Shown here in pieces: positions 9,604 through 19,212 of a stretch of 64,000 nt of DNA. The position numbers and the translations under genes were made by a program. Origin of the DNA: Epilithonimonas vandammei (lineage in GTDB: Bacteria; Bacteroidota; Bacteroidia; Flavobacteriales; Weeksellaceae); the NCBI RefSeq assembly GCF_003860525.1, contig NZ_CP034161.1, forward strand, positions 2,356,001 to 2,420,000, given 5' to 3'. The stretch's first letter is position 1. Each line of letters begins with the position of its first letter. A model generated the notes under the pieces. The model was given only the letters and a program-made list of their open reading frames with translations. It ran no database searches and was not told the origin of the DNA.

Positions 9604-9627
9604 AACCGAACTATTAAAAGTTCGGTT
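9604..9627 (-). terminator. terminator of ccsBA
   Basis: AACCGAACT (9604-9612) pairs with AGTTCGGTT (9619-9627). The T-tract on the minus strand comes from the A-run at 9599-9605. Confidence 0.85.
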
Positions 9628-9648
9628 ATAATTTATATTCCAGTCGGC

Positions 9649-12600
9649 TTATGGTTCAATTTGAGTCCTTTTTTCTTGTTTTTCATTCAGTTTTTTGTAC
9701 TTGAACCAAGCCAAAACTGACAATAAAATCATATAACCAATGCTAATATAAACCCAAAGCGGCAAAGGAATTGGATCTCCTTTAGCATAAGAATGCAGAC
9801 CAGATAAGTAATAATTCACACCGAAATAAGTCATTACCATTGAGCAAAATGCAAACATCGTCACGACATGGAAAGTGTATCTTCCTCTAAGTCCTGGAAC
9901 TAATCTCATATGGATTACAAATGCATAGATTATAATCGAGATAAAAGCCCAAGTTTCTTTTGGATCCCAGCTCCAATAACGTCCCCAGGATTCATTAGCC
10001 CAAATTCCACCTAAGAAGTTTCCGATTGTTAAAGCTAATAATCCAATATTTAAAGACATTTCGCTTACAATAGCTAATTCTTTTAATGTTGTATCATTAT
10101 GTCTTTTGAACGTGTCTTTGTTGGCGATTATATAGAAAATCAATGAAATCATTGCAATTAACATCGACAAAGAGAAGAATCCGTAACTAGAAGTAATAAT
10201 AGCAACGTGAACTACCAACCAATACGATTTAAGAACTGGAACCAATGGTGTAATTTGTGGATCCAATGCAGAACCACCGTGAGCAAATCCCATCATAATT
10301 ACAGCAACCAAGAATCCAGCTGCTGGAATCAAGGTATTTGAGTTTCTATATAAAGCAAATCCTGCCGAAATACCAACCCAAGAGATGAAGATAATCGCTT
10401 CATAACCATTACTCCAAGGCGCGTGACCGGAGATGTACCATCTTCCAACCAAGCCTAAGAAATGGAAGATATAACCAACTGCTCCGATATAAATTAATGT
10501 TTTTACAACATTATGAAGAATTTTGCCCGGTTTGAATAATTCTACAAAACCTAAAATCAATAATAAACTTCCAATAATGGTATAGAAAATCAACAATTTG
10601 AAGTTGATATCCAAAGTATTCATCAAAACTTCAAGCTTAACTTTGGTTTCAGAAGGCACTACATTCTTGCCCCACTTCTGCTGATACTCTTCCACTTTCT
10701 TAAGCTCTGCATCGGCTTTTGCCCAACTTCCGCCTTGTGTCGCCATAAGAACACTTGACAAATAGGGACCTAAAACCGCTTGTGCATTTTCGTCCGGTTC
10801 AAAAGTAGGTGTCATAACAGAATTCCAAGTGTGATTTGGGTCGTTTTTGACAGGAACAGTTCGGAAATATTGGTAAGACATAATGCCGTTCAGTACCTGA
10901 ACTTTGTCATTCAGTTTGATAACAGCTTCATCATACCTTGTTCTTTCTGATGCTTTTTTACGAAACGCTTCGTTAAAATCATCCTCCAAAACAAAACGCA
11001 GATTTCCATTTTTATCTGCAGGAAACAATTTGATTAAACTGGTAAATCCCTCGTCTGTAGCTTTGGTTTTAGCTCTCAGATCCTTCCCTACTTTCCCCGC
11101 AGTTTCGATCTTGATAATATTAACCTGTGCCCAGAACATCGGATCTATTGTTGCAGCTAAGAACCATTGATTAGCATCAAGATTCTGAAACTTACTTCTG
11201 CTTGTCAATTTGTGAAGAATGTCAAGTGCCTGAGTATTAGCCGGAACAATCCGTCCTTCATAGTTCTGAACCAGAAGGTAACCAAACTTGTCCGCATGTT
11301 CTTTATTGATTTCGATATTTTTCACCATTGCATCCGCATCAATCACCGTTGGATTTTTCCCGGAAGATGTAGGTTTAATTTCTGTAGAATGGGCGTGCCC
11401 TTCGTGGCTGCCATCTTTTCCGTGCATATCAATTTCCTGCGCATGAAACCCGAAACTTAGCAAAATTAGAATCAATGTTGCCGCTTTTTTAGCGCTCACC
11501 TGCTTCAGCATTTTATTAAGATTCCAGAAACGGGTTCCTTTCCAAAACATCGTTACAAACATTCCCACGAACAGAAACGCATAACCAATGTAACTGATGA
11601 GTGTTCCCCAGAAATCGTGGTTTACAGAAAGTACGGTTCCTTTTCTATCCGGATCAAAACTTGCCTGAAAGAATCTGTAACCTTTATAATTTAGAACGTG
11701 ATTCATATAGATTTTATAAGGCGTTTCCTTTCCTTCATCCACAATTTTCACATGTGATTCATAAGCTGACGGCGAAGAACTACCAGGATAAGTTTCCATC
11801 ACAAATTTATCTAATTTCAAGGCAAAAGGCTGCGTGGAATAGACTTTTGGTCCAAATCCAAGCATTATATCCAGTCCATCTAAATGAATCTGTTTGTAAT
11901 TATTTGGATTTCCTTTTTCAACTATAAGGTCAACAACCTGCTTAGTTTTTGGTCCGGCAACTTCCACTTTTAACATATCCGGCACATCTTTATCTTTCTG
12001 TTTATCACCTTCGTATGCGACCAGTTTTCCTTTTTTAGTTCCTTCAGGAATTACTAATTTCAACTGATCGATGGTATAGAGGCTTCTGAGTGCCAAAGGC
12101 TGGAATTCATCTTTTTTTGTGTTTCCTGTAACTTGTGTAGCCATCGTCATATAAGAGGCGTCACTTGGTGTTTTGATATAAAGCTGTCCATCTTTTTTCT
12201 GGAATTCTACAGCGCCATCAATAGAAGTTCTATTGTAACTCACCAAAGTTCCGTTGATATTCTGAACTTCGCCTTCAGCCAGATAAATATTTTGTCTACC
12301 ACCCATATCGCCTGTAGAAACCAAGTGCAGATATTCTTTGCCATTATTATCCATTTGGAGGCTGTCTTTTTTTCTCTGGATATAATCCAAAGCTTTTACT
12401 ACAATTTTCTCCTTACCAAGGAAATCATAAGTTGCCTGAAAGTTGTGATGCAAAGGCGACATCAGGTAAGGAACATCGTGGTAATTCTGCTGATCTCCCT
12501 TCTCCTCAATCTTGATTTTGAAAAAATGCTTGTCGGTCACAATTTCATTCGAAGTTTCGCCTTCGCGGATGTGCATTGTCCCCTCGAAACTGATATAACG

Positions 12601-12885
12601 GGTTATCGCGCCGCCTATAAAAATCAGGATAAATGCGAGGTGAAAAACCAGAACAGGCCATTTTTCTCTTCTCCAAAGTCTATATCTTCCAATGTTTCCA
12701 ATGAAATTAAGAATAAGCAAAAACATTATAACTTCAAACCATTTGGCTTCGTAAATTAAAGCTTTAGCTGTTGGTGTTCCGTAATCATTTTCAACAAACG
12801 TAGCCACGGCCATGGAGATGGCGAAAGCAAGCAGCAACACCGCCATTGTCCTTGTAGAAATAAGAATATCCTGTATCTTTTTCAT
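9649..12885 (-). CDS. ccsBA: cytochrome c biogenesis protein CcsBA (ResB-CcsA fusion)
   Basis: 1078-residue fused system II cytochrome c synthase, which transports heme and attaches it to apocytochromes at the periplasmic face. The N-terminal ResB part has TMs near 12-30, 50-65 and 77-97, then a large periplasmic domain (about 100-420). The C-terminal CcsA part has many TMs (about 765-1065) and the tryptophan-rich heme motif WGRYWSWDPKETWAF near 966. Fusion of the two subunits is usual in Bacteroidetes and epsilonproteobacteria. A further periplasmic stretch (about 480-760) with a His-rich patch (GKDGSHEGHAHS) lies between the two parts. No apocytochrome is adjacent. It is monocistronic with its own terminator. 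Confidence 0.93.
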   Translation of the reverse strand: MKKIQDILISTRTMAVLLLAFAISMAVATFVENDYGTPTAKALIYEAKWFEVIMFLLILNFIGNIGRYRLWRREKWPVLVFHLAFILIFIGGAITRYISFEGTMHIREGETSNEIVTDKHFFKIKIEEKGDQQNYHDVPYLMSPLHHNFQATYDFLGKEKIVVKALDYIQRKKDSLQMDNNGKEYLHLVSTGDMGGRQNIYLAEGEVQNINGTLVSYNRTSIDGAVEFQKKDGQLYIKTPSDASYMTMATQVTGNTKKDEFQPLALRSLYTIDQLKLVIPEGTKKGKLVAYEGDKQKDKDVPDMLKVEVAGPKTKQVVDLIVEKGNPNNYKQIHLDGLDIMLGFGPKVYSTQPFALKLDKFVMETYPGSSSPSAYESHVKIVDEGKETPYKIYMNHVLNYKGYRFFQASFDPDRKGTVLSVNHDFWGTLISYIGYAFLFVGMFVTMFWKGTRFWNLNKMLKQVSAKKAATLILILLSFGFHAQEIDMHGKDGSHEGHAHSTEIKPTSSGKNPTVIDADAMVKNIEINKEHADKFGYLLVQNYEGRIVPANTQALDILHKLTSRSKFQNLDANQWFLAATIDPMFWAQVNIIKIETAGKVGKDLRAKTKATDEGFTSLIKLFPADKNGNLRFVLEDDFNEAFRKKASERTRYDEAVIKLNDKVQVLNGIMSYQYFRTVPVKNDPNHTWNSVMTPTFEPDENAQAVLGPYLSSVLMATQGGSWAKADAELKKVEEYQQKWGKNVVPSETKVKLEVLMNTLDINFKLLIFYTIIGSLLLILGFVELFKPGKILHNVVKTLIYIGAVGYIFHFLGLVGRWYISGHAPWSNGYEAIIFISWVGISAGFALYRNSNTLIPAAGFLVAVIMMGFAHGGSALDPQITPLVPVLKSYWLVVHVAIITSSYGFFSLSMLIAMISLIFYIIANKDTFKRHNDTTLKELAIVSEMSLNIGLLALTIGNFLGGIWANESWGRYWSWDPKETWAFISIIIYAFVIHMRLVPGLRGRYTFHVVTMFAFCSMVMTYFGVNYYLSGLHSYAKGDPIPLPLWVYISIGYMILLSVLAWFKYKKLNEKQEKRTQIEP

Positions 12886-13171
12886 AAGTAGATATCTAAT
12901 ATTTTAATAATAATTATGGTTATTACCAGCGTAATTTTTGTACCTAAGACAAAGCGAGATTCTGGCAATTCCGGTTCAAAATATATTGATTCGCAAAAAT
13001 AAGCATGATAATCCGATTGGACTAATGAAAACACTGATTTATGATTTTTTTTCAGATTATGGATTGTTTTGGTTTTATTGCACTTGTCTCTTCAGGATTT
13101 AATCTTTTGTTATTTTAATTTTTAACGCCCAGAAAAAACATTAAATTTGCATCTATTGACTTTTTTTGAAA
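12886..13171. promoter_or_regulatory. divergent promoter region ccsBA / ftsK
   Basis: 286 bp between divergent genes. On the plus side an exact TAnnTTTG -7 box (TAAATTTG, 13142-13149) lies 22 bp before the ATG of ftsK. No clear -33 TTTG partner, and no other element recognised. Confidence 0.5.
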
Positions 13172-15655
13172 ATGAAGAACGAACAAAATACAACTCCTAG
13201 TAACACTAAAATCATATCTAAGCCAAGAATCATTTCCGGCATTACTTTCATTTTATTATCGGTAGTTCTGACCCTTTCATTCATCTCTTACCTGATGAAC
13301 TGGAAAGCAGACCAGAGCCAGGCCGGAACAATGGCAGACAAAACGGTGGAATCTTCCAACTTATTTGGTAAAATCGGTGATTGGCTGGGTAATCTTTTCA
13401 TTTTTGAAAGTATCGGTGTTGCTGCTTTTGTGGTCGCATTTTTATTTTTTGTTTTCGGAACGCTGATATTCAAGAAGAATTATTTCAAACCTTGGAAAAC
13501 TATTTCCCACAGTTTGTTTTTTATCTGCTGGACTCCGATTTTTTTTGGTGCAGTCACTAATGGACAAGGTGTGCTGGGTGGTGTTTATGGCTATCAGATT
13601 ATGGATTATCTGAAATCTTATATTGGTTCCGTTGGACTTTGGATGGTTCTTTTGGTAAGTTTTGCTCTTTATTTTGTTTTGGAATTCAATCTGAGACCAA
13701 GCTCTATCAAAAGTAAACTACATGATATTAATGATAATACTTTTGGTAAATTAAAAAAGCTAATGCCGGATTCGGATGAAGAATTTGAGGCTGATGTGGA
13801 ACTTGAGAAAGAAATTGTAACTGAAATTCCCGTTAAGAAAGAAACCCCTTCCGTAAAGCTTGAAAATGATTTCAGCAATATCAAAGTTACTCAGGAATTT
13901 GAACCCATAAAAACCCCGAACCAAACTTCATTCAAAGATGAAGAGGAAATCATAGTAGCAGCGCCTGAGCCTGTAATATTATCTACCACAAGTTCTGCCA
14001 ATCAGATTCAGGAAAAAGCAATCGAAAATCCGGTTATAAAAACCAATGATGATATTGCCTTCAATGTAGAAATTAAAAAAGATGAAGATTTTCCTCTAAC
14101 TGATGAACAACAGAAATCGGATGATTTGGTTAGCAAACACGGCTTGTATGACCATAAGTTAGATCTTGCAAAATTCCAGATGCCTTCTGTTGAGTTATTG
14201 AAAGATTACGGAAACGAGGAAATCACTATTAATAAAGACGAACTCGAGGAAAATAAAAACAGAATCGTTGGTTTATTAAAAACTTTCAATGTTGGAATTT
14301 CTGAAATCAAAGCAACGATTGGTCCAACTGTAACACTTTACGAAATCGTACCAGAAGCGGGAATCCGCGTTGCAGCGATTAAAAAATTACAAGACGATAT
14401 CGCTTTGAATCTTTCCGCACTTGGAATCAGAATCATCGCACCAATGCCAGGAAAAGGAACAATCGGAATCGAGGTTCCAAGAAAAAATCCAAAAATGGTT
14501 TCGATGCGTTCGGTTGTAGCTTCTCCGAAATTCCAATCTGCTGATATGGATTTGCCAATCGTTTTTGGTAGAACAATTTCTAATGAAGTTTTCGTAGCAG
14601 ATTTAGCAAAAATGCCTCATCTTTTGATGGCTGGAGCAACTGGTCAAGGTAAATCGGTTGGTATTAATGCGATTCTAACTTCATTGATTTATAAAAAACA
14701 TCCAAGCGAACTGAAATTCGTAATGGTTGACCCGAAGAAAGTAGAATTGTCACTTTATTCTAAAATTGAAAGACATTATCTAGCAAAATTGCCTGATACA
14801 GAAGATGCGATTATTACAGATAATGCTAAAGTAATTAATACATTGAACTCACTTTGTATCGAAATGGATGACCGTTACGAATTGCTGAAAAATGCATTCT
14901 GTAAAAACATCAAAGAATACAACGCCAAGTTTGCTCAAAGAAAATTGAATCCAGAAAATGGACACAGATATTTACCTTACATCGTTCTAGTTGTAGACGA
15001 ATTTGCAGATTTGATTATGACTGCAGGAAAAGAGGTTGAACATCCGATTGCAAGATTGGCACAGCTAGCAAGAGCAATTGGAATCCATTTAATTGTTGCA
15101 ACACAAAGACCTTCTGTTAACGTAATTACAGGTATGATTAAAGCAAATTTCCCTGCGAGAGTTGCTTTCCGTGTAATTTCCGGAGTGGATTCTAAAACGA
15201 TTTTGGATTCGCCTGGAGCGGAACAATTGGTTGGAAAAGGCGATATGCTTTATTTCAACGGAAATGATTTGACGCGTTTGCAATGTGCATTTGTGGATAC
15301 ACCAGAAGTTGAGAGAATCGCCGAATTTGTTGGAGAACAAAAAGGTTATTCTGACGCTTATCTTCTTCCAGAATATTCCGGTGAAGAAAGCAGTTCAACA
15401 GTTGGCGCTTTTGACCCGAATGAGAAAGATGCTTTGTTTGAAGAAGGTGCAAGAATCGTGGTTTCTACACAGCAAGGTTCAACATCAATGCTGCAAAGAC
15501 AATTGAAATTGGGATACAACAGAGCAGGAAGAATTATGGATCAATTGGAAGCTGCTGGTGTTGTTGGTGGTTTCAATGGAGCAAAAGCTAGAGAAGTTTT
15601 GATTTCTGATTTGAATGGACTCGAGAGATTGTTGGATGAACTGAAGGGAAGATAG
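13172..15655 (+). CDS. ftsK: DNA translocase FtsK/SpoIIIE
   Basis: 827-residue septal DNA pump that clears and resolves chromosomes at division. The N-terminus has four or so TM helices (about 20-180); a long acidic low-complexity linker (about 185-330) follows, then the RecA-like motor with Walker A GATGQGKSVG near 490 and Walker B LVVDEFADLI near 610, and a C-terminal gamma winged-helix domain (about 755-820; LQRQLKLGYNRAGRIMDQLE) that reads KOPS-like sites. The frame is also open to a TTG at 13166, but the ATG at 13172 is preferred and lies just after a TAAATTTG box. Length matches flavobacterial FtsK. Confidence 0.96.
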   Translation: MKNEQNTTPSNTKIISKPRIISGITFILLSVVLTLSFISYLMNWKADQSQAGTMADKTVESSNLFGKIGDWLGNLFIFESIGVAAFVVAFLFFVFGTLIFKKNYFKPWKTISHSLFFICWTPIFFGAVTNGQGVLGGVYGYQIMDYLKSYIGSVGLWMVLLVSFALYFVLEFNLRPSSIKSKLHDINDNTFGKLKKLMPDSDEEFEADVELEKEIVTEIPVKKETPSVKLENDFSNIKVTQEFEPIKTPNQTSFKDEEEIIVAAPEPVILSTTSSANQIQEKAIENPVIKTNDDIAFNVEIKKDEDFPLTDEQQKSDDLVSKHGLYDHKLDLAKFQMPSVELLKDYGNEEITINKDELEENKNRIVGLLKTFNVGISEIKATIGPTVTLYEIVPEAGIRVAAIKKLQDDIALNLSALGIRIIAPMPGKGTIGIEVPRKNPKMVSMRSVVASPKFQSADMDLPIVFGRTISNEVFVADLAKMPHLLMAGATGQGKSVGINAILTSLIYKKHPSELKFVMVDPKKVELSLYSKIERHYLAKLPDTEDAIITDNAKVINTLNSLCIEMDDRYELLKNAFCKNIKEYNAKFAQRKLNPENGHRYLPYIVLVVDEFADLIMTAGKEVEHPIARLAQLARAIGIHLIVATQRPSVNVITGMIKANFPARVAFRVISGVDSKTILDSPGAEQLVGKGDMLYFNGNDLTRLQCAFVDTPEVERIAEFVGEQKGYSDAYLLPEYSGEESSSTVGAFDPNEKDALFEEGARIVVSTQQGSTSMLQRQLKLGYNRAGRIMDQLEAAGVVGGFNGAKAREVLISDLNGLERLLDELKGR

Positions 15656-15677
15656 TTTAATTAAATTTAAGATAAAT

Positions 15678-15706
15678 AAACGGCAAGTAATCTTGGCGTT
15701 TTTATT
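15678..15706 (+). terminator. ftsK terminator
   Basis: AAACGGCAAG (15678-15687) pairs with CTTGGCGTTT (15692-15701), one mismatch, then T-rich sequence. Confidence 0.75.
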
Positions 15707-15822
15707 TTTATCTTCGGAAGTAATGTAATAATATTATCCCAAAATTAATTTATAAAAACTGAAACTTTTCGCATCATCTTTTCATATTCTTTTCATAATT
15801 ACGTTTAAACTTTTTATCATAA

Positions 15823-16269
15823 ATGTCCACCCACGAACTCCTCTACAAAGCCATAAAAATCGCAACCAAAGCACACAAAAAACAAACCGACAAATACGAT
15901 GCGCCCTACCTTGGGCACGTTTTCCGAGTGATGAATGCCGGAAAAACCATCGATGAAAAGATTGTAGGGATTCTACACGACGTTGTGGAAGATCATCCAG
16001 AATTTTCTTTAGAATATCTTAAAGAAAAAGGATTTCCAGATTACATTATTGAAGCTATCGAATGTCTTACCAAAAGAGAAGAAGAACATCTGGATTATGA
16101 TGCTTTCATCGCAAGAATAGAAAAAAGCCCTCTGGCAATTGCTGTAAAACTGAACGACCTGAGAGACAATATGGATCTAACAAGATGTACAGAATTGCTA
16201 CACGAAAGAGACCTAAAACGCTTCAACAAATATCTAAAAGCCTATCTTTATCTTTCTGAAAAGTATTAA
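15823..16269 (+). CDS. HD-domain phosphohydrolase (SpoT/MESH1-like)
   Basis: 148-residue stand-alone metal-dependent HD hydrolase. Visible features are an N-terminal His region (APYLGHVFRV), the HD motif GILHDVVED near 47-55 and a KLNDLRDNMD motif near 107, which together match the hydrolase half of RelA/SpoT enzymes and MESH1. No synthetase, TGS or ACT domain is present. Removal of the 3'-pyrophosphate of (p)ppGpp, or of phosphate from NADPH as reported for MESH1, is possible but not shown here. It is convergent with the DUF2490 gene and shares its terminator. Confidence 0.75.
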   Translation: MSTHELLYKAIKIATKAHKKQTDKYDAPYLGHVFRVMNAGKTIDEKIVGILHDVVEDHPEFSLEYLKEKGFPDYIIEAIECLTKREEEHLDYDAFIARIEKSPLAIAVKLNDLRDNMDLTRCTELLHERDLKRFNKYLKAYLYLSEKY

Positions 16270-16277
16270 AATTTGAA

Positions 16278-16297
16278 AACCACATAGGCACATAGAC
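16278..16297. repeat. half copy of CCACATAGGCACATAGA repeat
   Basis: ACCACATAGGCACATAGAC matches the left arm of the inverted repeat at 39894-39999. No opposite arm is visible here. Confidence 0.5.
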
Positions 16298-16320
16298 TTT
16301 GTATATGTTTTGAAAAATTA

Positions 16321-16360
16321 AAAAAGGTCAAATTAGATGAAATTCTATTTGACCTTTTTT
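16321..16360. terminator. bidirectional terminator
   Basis: AAAAAGGTCAAAT (16321-16333) pairs with ATTTGACCTTTTT (16347-16359), lying between convergent genes. Confidence 0.85.
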
Positions 16361-16385
16361 ATAAACTATTTGCATATGTGGCAAA

Positions 16386-17093
16386 TTAATCCACCATCGG
16401 AATCACGATATCTTTCTCATCATCCGTAGAATCGAAGGTAAAATTCAGAGCAAAATATAGAAAATGGAAGCTGTCATTTCCTTTTGCGGCAAATTCCCTT
16501 TGGAACATATAACCGGACGTTGCAGATAAACTATGATTGAACTGATATCCAAAACCAGCAAAGGTTCTGTTTCTTTTAAAATTGGGATCTTTTGAGCCAA
16601 AGAATAATTCTTCAAATGCGTTCACAAAGAAGGTATTTTCCTGCACTTTATCTTTATTAATCGGCAAAGTTGCACTCAGTCTATATCGGAAACGATTGGC
16701 TTCTGTATGTTCTCCAGTTTGGCTAGCGTAAAAAAATCTATGCTCTGCCCTACCTCTGTGATCTAGCTTCAGTCGTCCAAATCTCTGTGTAAAAGTATAT
16801 TGTAACCAAAGCCTGAATTCCTCCTGAGAAATCTTCATTTTCTCATAAGTTCCATATCTTCCAAGTCCTACAAAAACCTGATTCTTTTTATTCAGATTAT
16901 ACCCGATCCCACCTTTGGTCTCGTAATAATCAATCACTGTATAATCCCGTCTGGATCTTGTTTGCAGCTCCACATAAGCCATCCATTTCGGATCCATCTT
17001 ATACGTAAAAGACATCATGTTAAAACCAGAAAGGTGATCTTGCCCCAACGCAAAAACACCTAAAAACAGAAATAAAAAACTAAGCTTTTTCAC
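16386..17093 (-). CDS. DUF2490 family outer-membrane-type beta-barrel protein
   Basis: From a GTG at 17093 the product is 235 residues with a clear signal peptide (VKKLSFLFLFLGVFALGQ). The frame is open upstream to an ATG at 17162, but that start would bury the signal sequence, so GTG is preferred. The mature part alternates polar and aromatic residues and contains the DUF2490 pattern (WMAYVELQTRSRRDY, FRLWLQYTFTQRFG, HRGRAEHRFF, NRFRYRLSATLP), consistent with an outer-membrane barrel. No ligand or transport role is known. Confidence 0.8.
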   Translation of the reverse strand: MKKLSFLFLFLGVFALGQDHLSGFNMMSFTYKMDPKWMAYVELQTRSRRDYTVIDYYETKGGIGYNLNKKNQVFVGLGRYGTYEKMKISQEEFRLWLQYTFTQRFGRLKLDHRGRAEHRFFYASQTGEHTEANRFRYRLSATLPINKDKVQENTFFVNAFEELFFGSKDPNFKRNRTFAGFGYQFNHSLSATSGYMFQREFAAKGNDSFHFLYFALNFTFDSTDDEKDIVIPMVD

Positions 17094-17502
17094 GATGCAA
17101 ATGTAATGAAAAACCAAGCCGATAAAAATAATTATTTGGGCGTGTCCCCTTATTTTTGCCAATAAGATTTAGTATTCCAAATAAACTTTCCAATCCGGCA
17201 AAAACAAGCGGGCCAGGCTGTCCGTTACTATCTTTTTATCTTTAGAAAATTTTCCTTTTAGATAAAACTTTTTCAGATGAGACAAAAAGGATATCCACTA
17301 CCATCCCTCACGCATATTCAACATCAAAACAACTTTAGACATCAAAACAATTCGTTTAAATCAAATACAAGTTATGTTTCTCTTTACACAGATTGTTGGA
17401 CCTAAATACAAGTTGTGTTTTCTCTAAACAAATTGTTCTAAGCATTACAAAAAAACCTTCCAACAAGTTGAAAGGTTTTTGATATAATATTGCGAATATT
17501 TT
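17094..17502. other. intergenic region with imperfect direct repeats
   Basis: AT-rich stretch with no credible gene. It holds two adjacent imperfect repeats: ACATCAAAACAA-type units at 17319-17350, and a unit of about 33 bp (starting ATACAAGTT and ending ATTGTT) at 17365-17397 and again at 17405-17438. Meaning unknown. The pdhC terminator closes the region. Confidence 0.5.
17451..17480 (-). terminator. terminator of pdhC
   Basis: AAAAACCTTCCAA (17451-17463) pairs with TTGAAAGGTTTTT (17468-17480), one mismatch. Confidence 0.75.
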
Positions 17503-19119
17503 TTATCCTAAAAGCAAAGTCAATGGACTTTCCAAATAAGTTCTCAAAGTCTGTAAGAACTGAGCACCCGTTGCACCATCGATTACTCTGTGGTCACAAG
17601 CAAGAGACAACTTCATTGTATTTCCAACAACGATTTGTCCGTTCTTCACAATTGGTTTTTCAATAATTGCTCCTACAGATAAGATTGCAGAATTCGGTTG
17701 ATTGATGATCGAAGTAAACGTCTCGATTCCGAACATTCCCAAATTAGAAACAGAGAAAGTAGAACCTTCCATTTCGTTAGCTTTAAGCGCTTTAGTTTTG
17801 GCTCTTCCAGCCATATCTTTTACTGCTGCAGAAATCTCGTTATAGTTCATATAATCTGTATTTTTCAATACAGGAACTACCAATCCGTCTGGAACTGCTA
17901 CTGCTACACCAACATTGATGTTTCCGTGATGGACAATTTTATCACCAGCCCAAGAAGAATTAACTTGTGGATGTTTTCTCAATGCCACTGCAACCGCTTT
18001 GATAACCATATCGTTGAAAGACACTTTAGTATCTGGAACGCTGTTCATCTCTTTTCTTGCTTCGATGGCTTTATCCATATTGATTTCAACCGTCAAGTAA
18101 TAATGAGGCGCAGTGAATTTACTTTCTGCCAATCTCTTCGCGATGATGTTTCTCATCTGAGAGTTTGGTGTTTCAGAATCTTCACCCGGTGTGAACGCTA
18201 CACTTGGCTGTGCAGATGCTGCTTTTGGAGCAGATGCCGCAGTTGCTGGCTGTGCAGAAGGCTGATAGTTTTCAACATCTTTCTTCACAATTCTACCATT
18301 TTCACCAGAACCTTTGATTCCAGAAAAATCGATTCCTTTATCTTGAGCAATTTTCTTAGCCAATGGAGAAATAGCCACTCTTTCACCGGTGGAAGAAGCT
18401 GCAACTGGTGCAGATTCTTTTTTCTCTTCAGATTTAGTTTCAGCCTTAGCTTCCGCTTTTGGAGCAGTTTTTTTGCCACCTCCAGAAACTATCCCGGACA
18501 CATCAGTTCCCGCAGGTCCGATAATGGCTAAAATTTTATCAACTTCAGCAGCTTCGCCTTCGCCAATACCTTGGTATAATAATGTTCCGTTGAATTCTGA
18601 TTCGAAATCCTGAACCGCTTTATCCGTTTCAATTTCGGCAAGGATATCGCCTTCTTTCACAGTGTCGCCAACATTTTTCTGCCATTTAGCAACTTTTCCC
18701 TCTGTCATTGTATCAGAAAGACGAGGCATTGTTATTACCTCAACGCCTTCGGGAATATCAGTGGAAACAGATTCCTCATTATTTTCAACAGCTGTGGATT
18801 GGTTTTCGGTTTTGTGTTCTTCTTCAGATTTTTTCTCTTCAGATTTTGCTCCACCGCCAATCAGTGCGGAAATATCTTCACCCTCTTTCCCGATAATTGC
18901 CAGAACAGAATCAACAGGCGCTTGCCCACTTTCTTCTACACCGATATATAAAAGAGTTCCGTTAATTTCGGATTCGAAATCCTGAACTGCTTTATCAGTT
19001 TCTATCTCTGCAAGGATGTCGCCTTCTTTCACAGCGTCACCCACTTTTTTGTGCCATTTTGAAACTTTACCTTCCGTCATTGTATCGGATAGACGGGGCA
19101 TCGTAATTACTTCTGCCAT
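17503..19119 (-). CDS. pdhC: pyruvate dehydrogenase E2, dihydrolipoamide acetyltransferase
   Basis: 538-residue core of the pyruvate dehydrogenase complex; it moves the acetyl group from lipoyl-lysine to CoA. Two tandem lipoyl domains (about 1-80 and 128-205) each carry EIETDKAVQDFESE with the lipoylated Lys. Ala/Pro/Lys-rich linkers follow, then the E1/E3-binding domain (RVAISPLAKKIAQDKGIDFS, about 248-285) and the catalytic domain, ending with the active-site DHRVIDGATGAQFL near 510. pdhA lies directly upstream on the same strand across an AT-rich repeat-bearing gap of 93 bp. E1-beta and E3 are not in the window, which is normal for flavobacteria. Confidence 0.95.
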   Translation of the reverse strand: MAEVITMPRLSDTMTEGKVSKWHKKVGDAVKEGDILAEIETDKAVQDFESEINGTLLYIGVEESGQAPVDSVLAIIGKEGEDISALIGGGAKSEEKKSEEEHKTENQSTAVENNEESVSTDIPEGVEVITMPRLSDTMTEGKVAKWQKNVGDTVKEGDILAEIETDKAVQDFESEFNGTLLYQGIGEGEAAEVDKILAIIGPAGTDVSGIVSGGGKKTAPKAEAKAETKSEEKKESAPVAASSTGERVAISPLAKKIAQDKGIDFSGIKGSGENGRIVKKDVENYQPSAQPATAASAPKAASAQPSVAFTPGEDSETPNSQMRNIIAKRLAESKFTAPHYYLTVEINMDKAIEARKEMNSVPDTKVSFNDMVIKAVAVALRKHPQVNSSWAGDKIVHHGNINVGVAVAVPDGLVVPVLKNTDYMNYNEISAAVKDMAGRAKTKALKANEMEGSTFSVSNLGMFGIETFTSIINQPNSAILSVGAIIEKPIVKNGQIVVGNTMKLSLACDHRVIDGATGAQFLQTLRTYLESPLTLLLG

Positions 19120-19123
19120 AATT

Positions 19124-19206
19124 TTTATTGATTTGAGATTTGAGATTCGAGATTAGAAATTTGATTTTATTAAATTCAAATTTCAAACTCTAAATTTCAA
19201 ATTAAT
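19124..19206. repeat. AT-rich imperfect inverted repeat between pdhA and pdhC
   Basis: Repeated GATTTGAGATTTGAGATTCGAGA-like units are followed by their approximate complement (CAAATTTCAAACTCTAAATT). Could form a weak hairpin inside the pdhA-pdhC transcript. Confidence 0.5.
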
Positions 19207-19212
19207 AATATT

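Noticed and set aside
9649..12885. Many long opposite-strand open frames inside ccsBA and other genes
   Set aside because: They are frame shadows: no family resemblance, poor composition, and they overlap clear conserved genes entirely.
16386..17162. ATG at 17162 as the DUF2490 start
   Set aside because: It would put 23 residues before a good signal peptide; GTG at 17093 is the better start.
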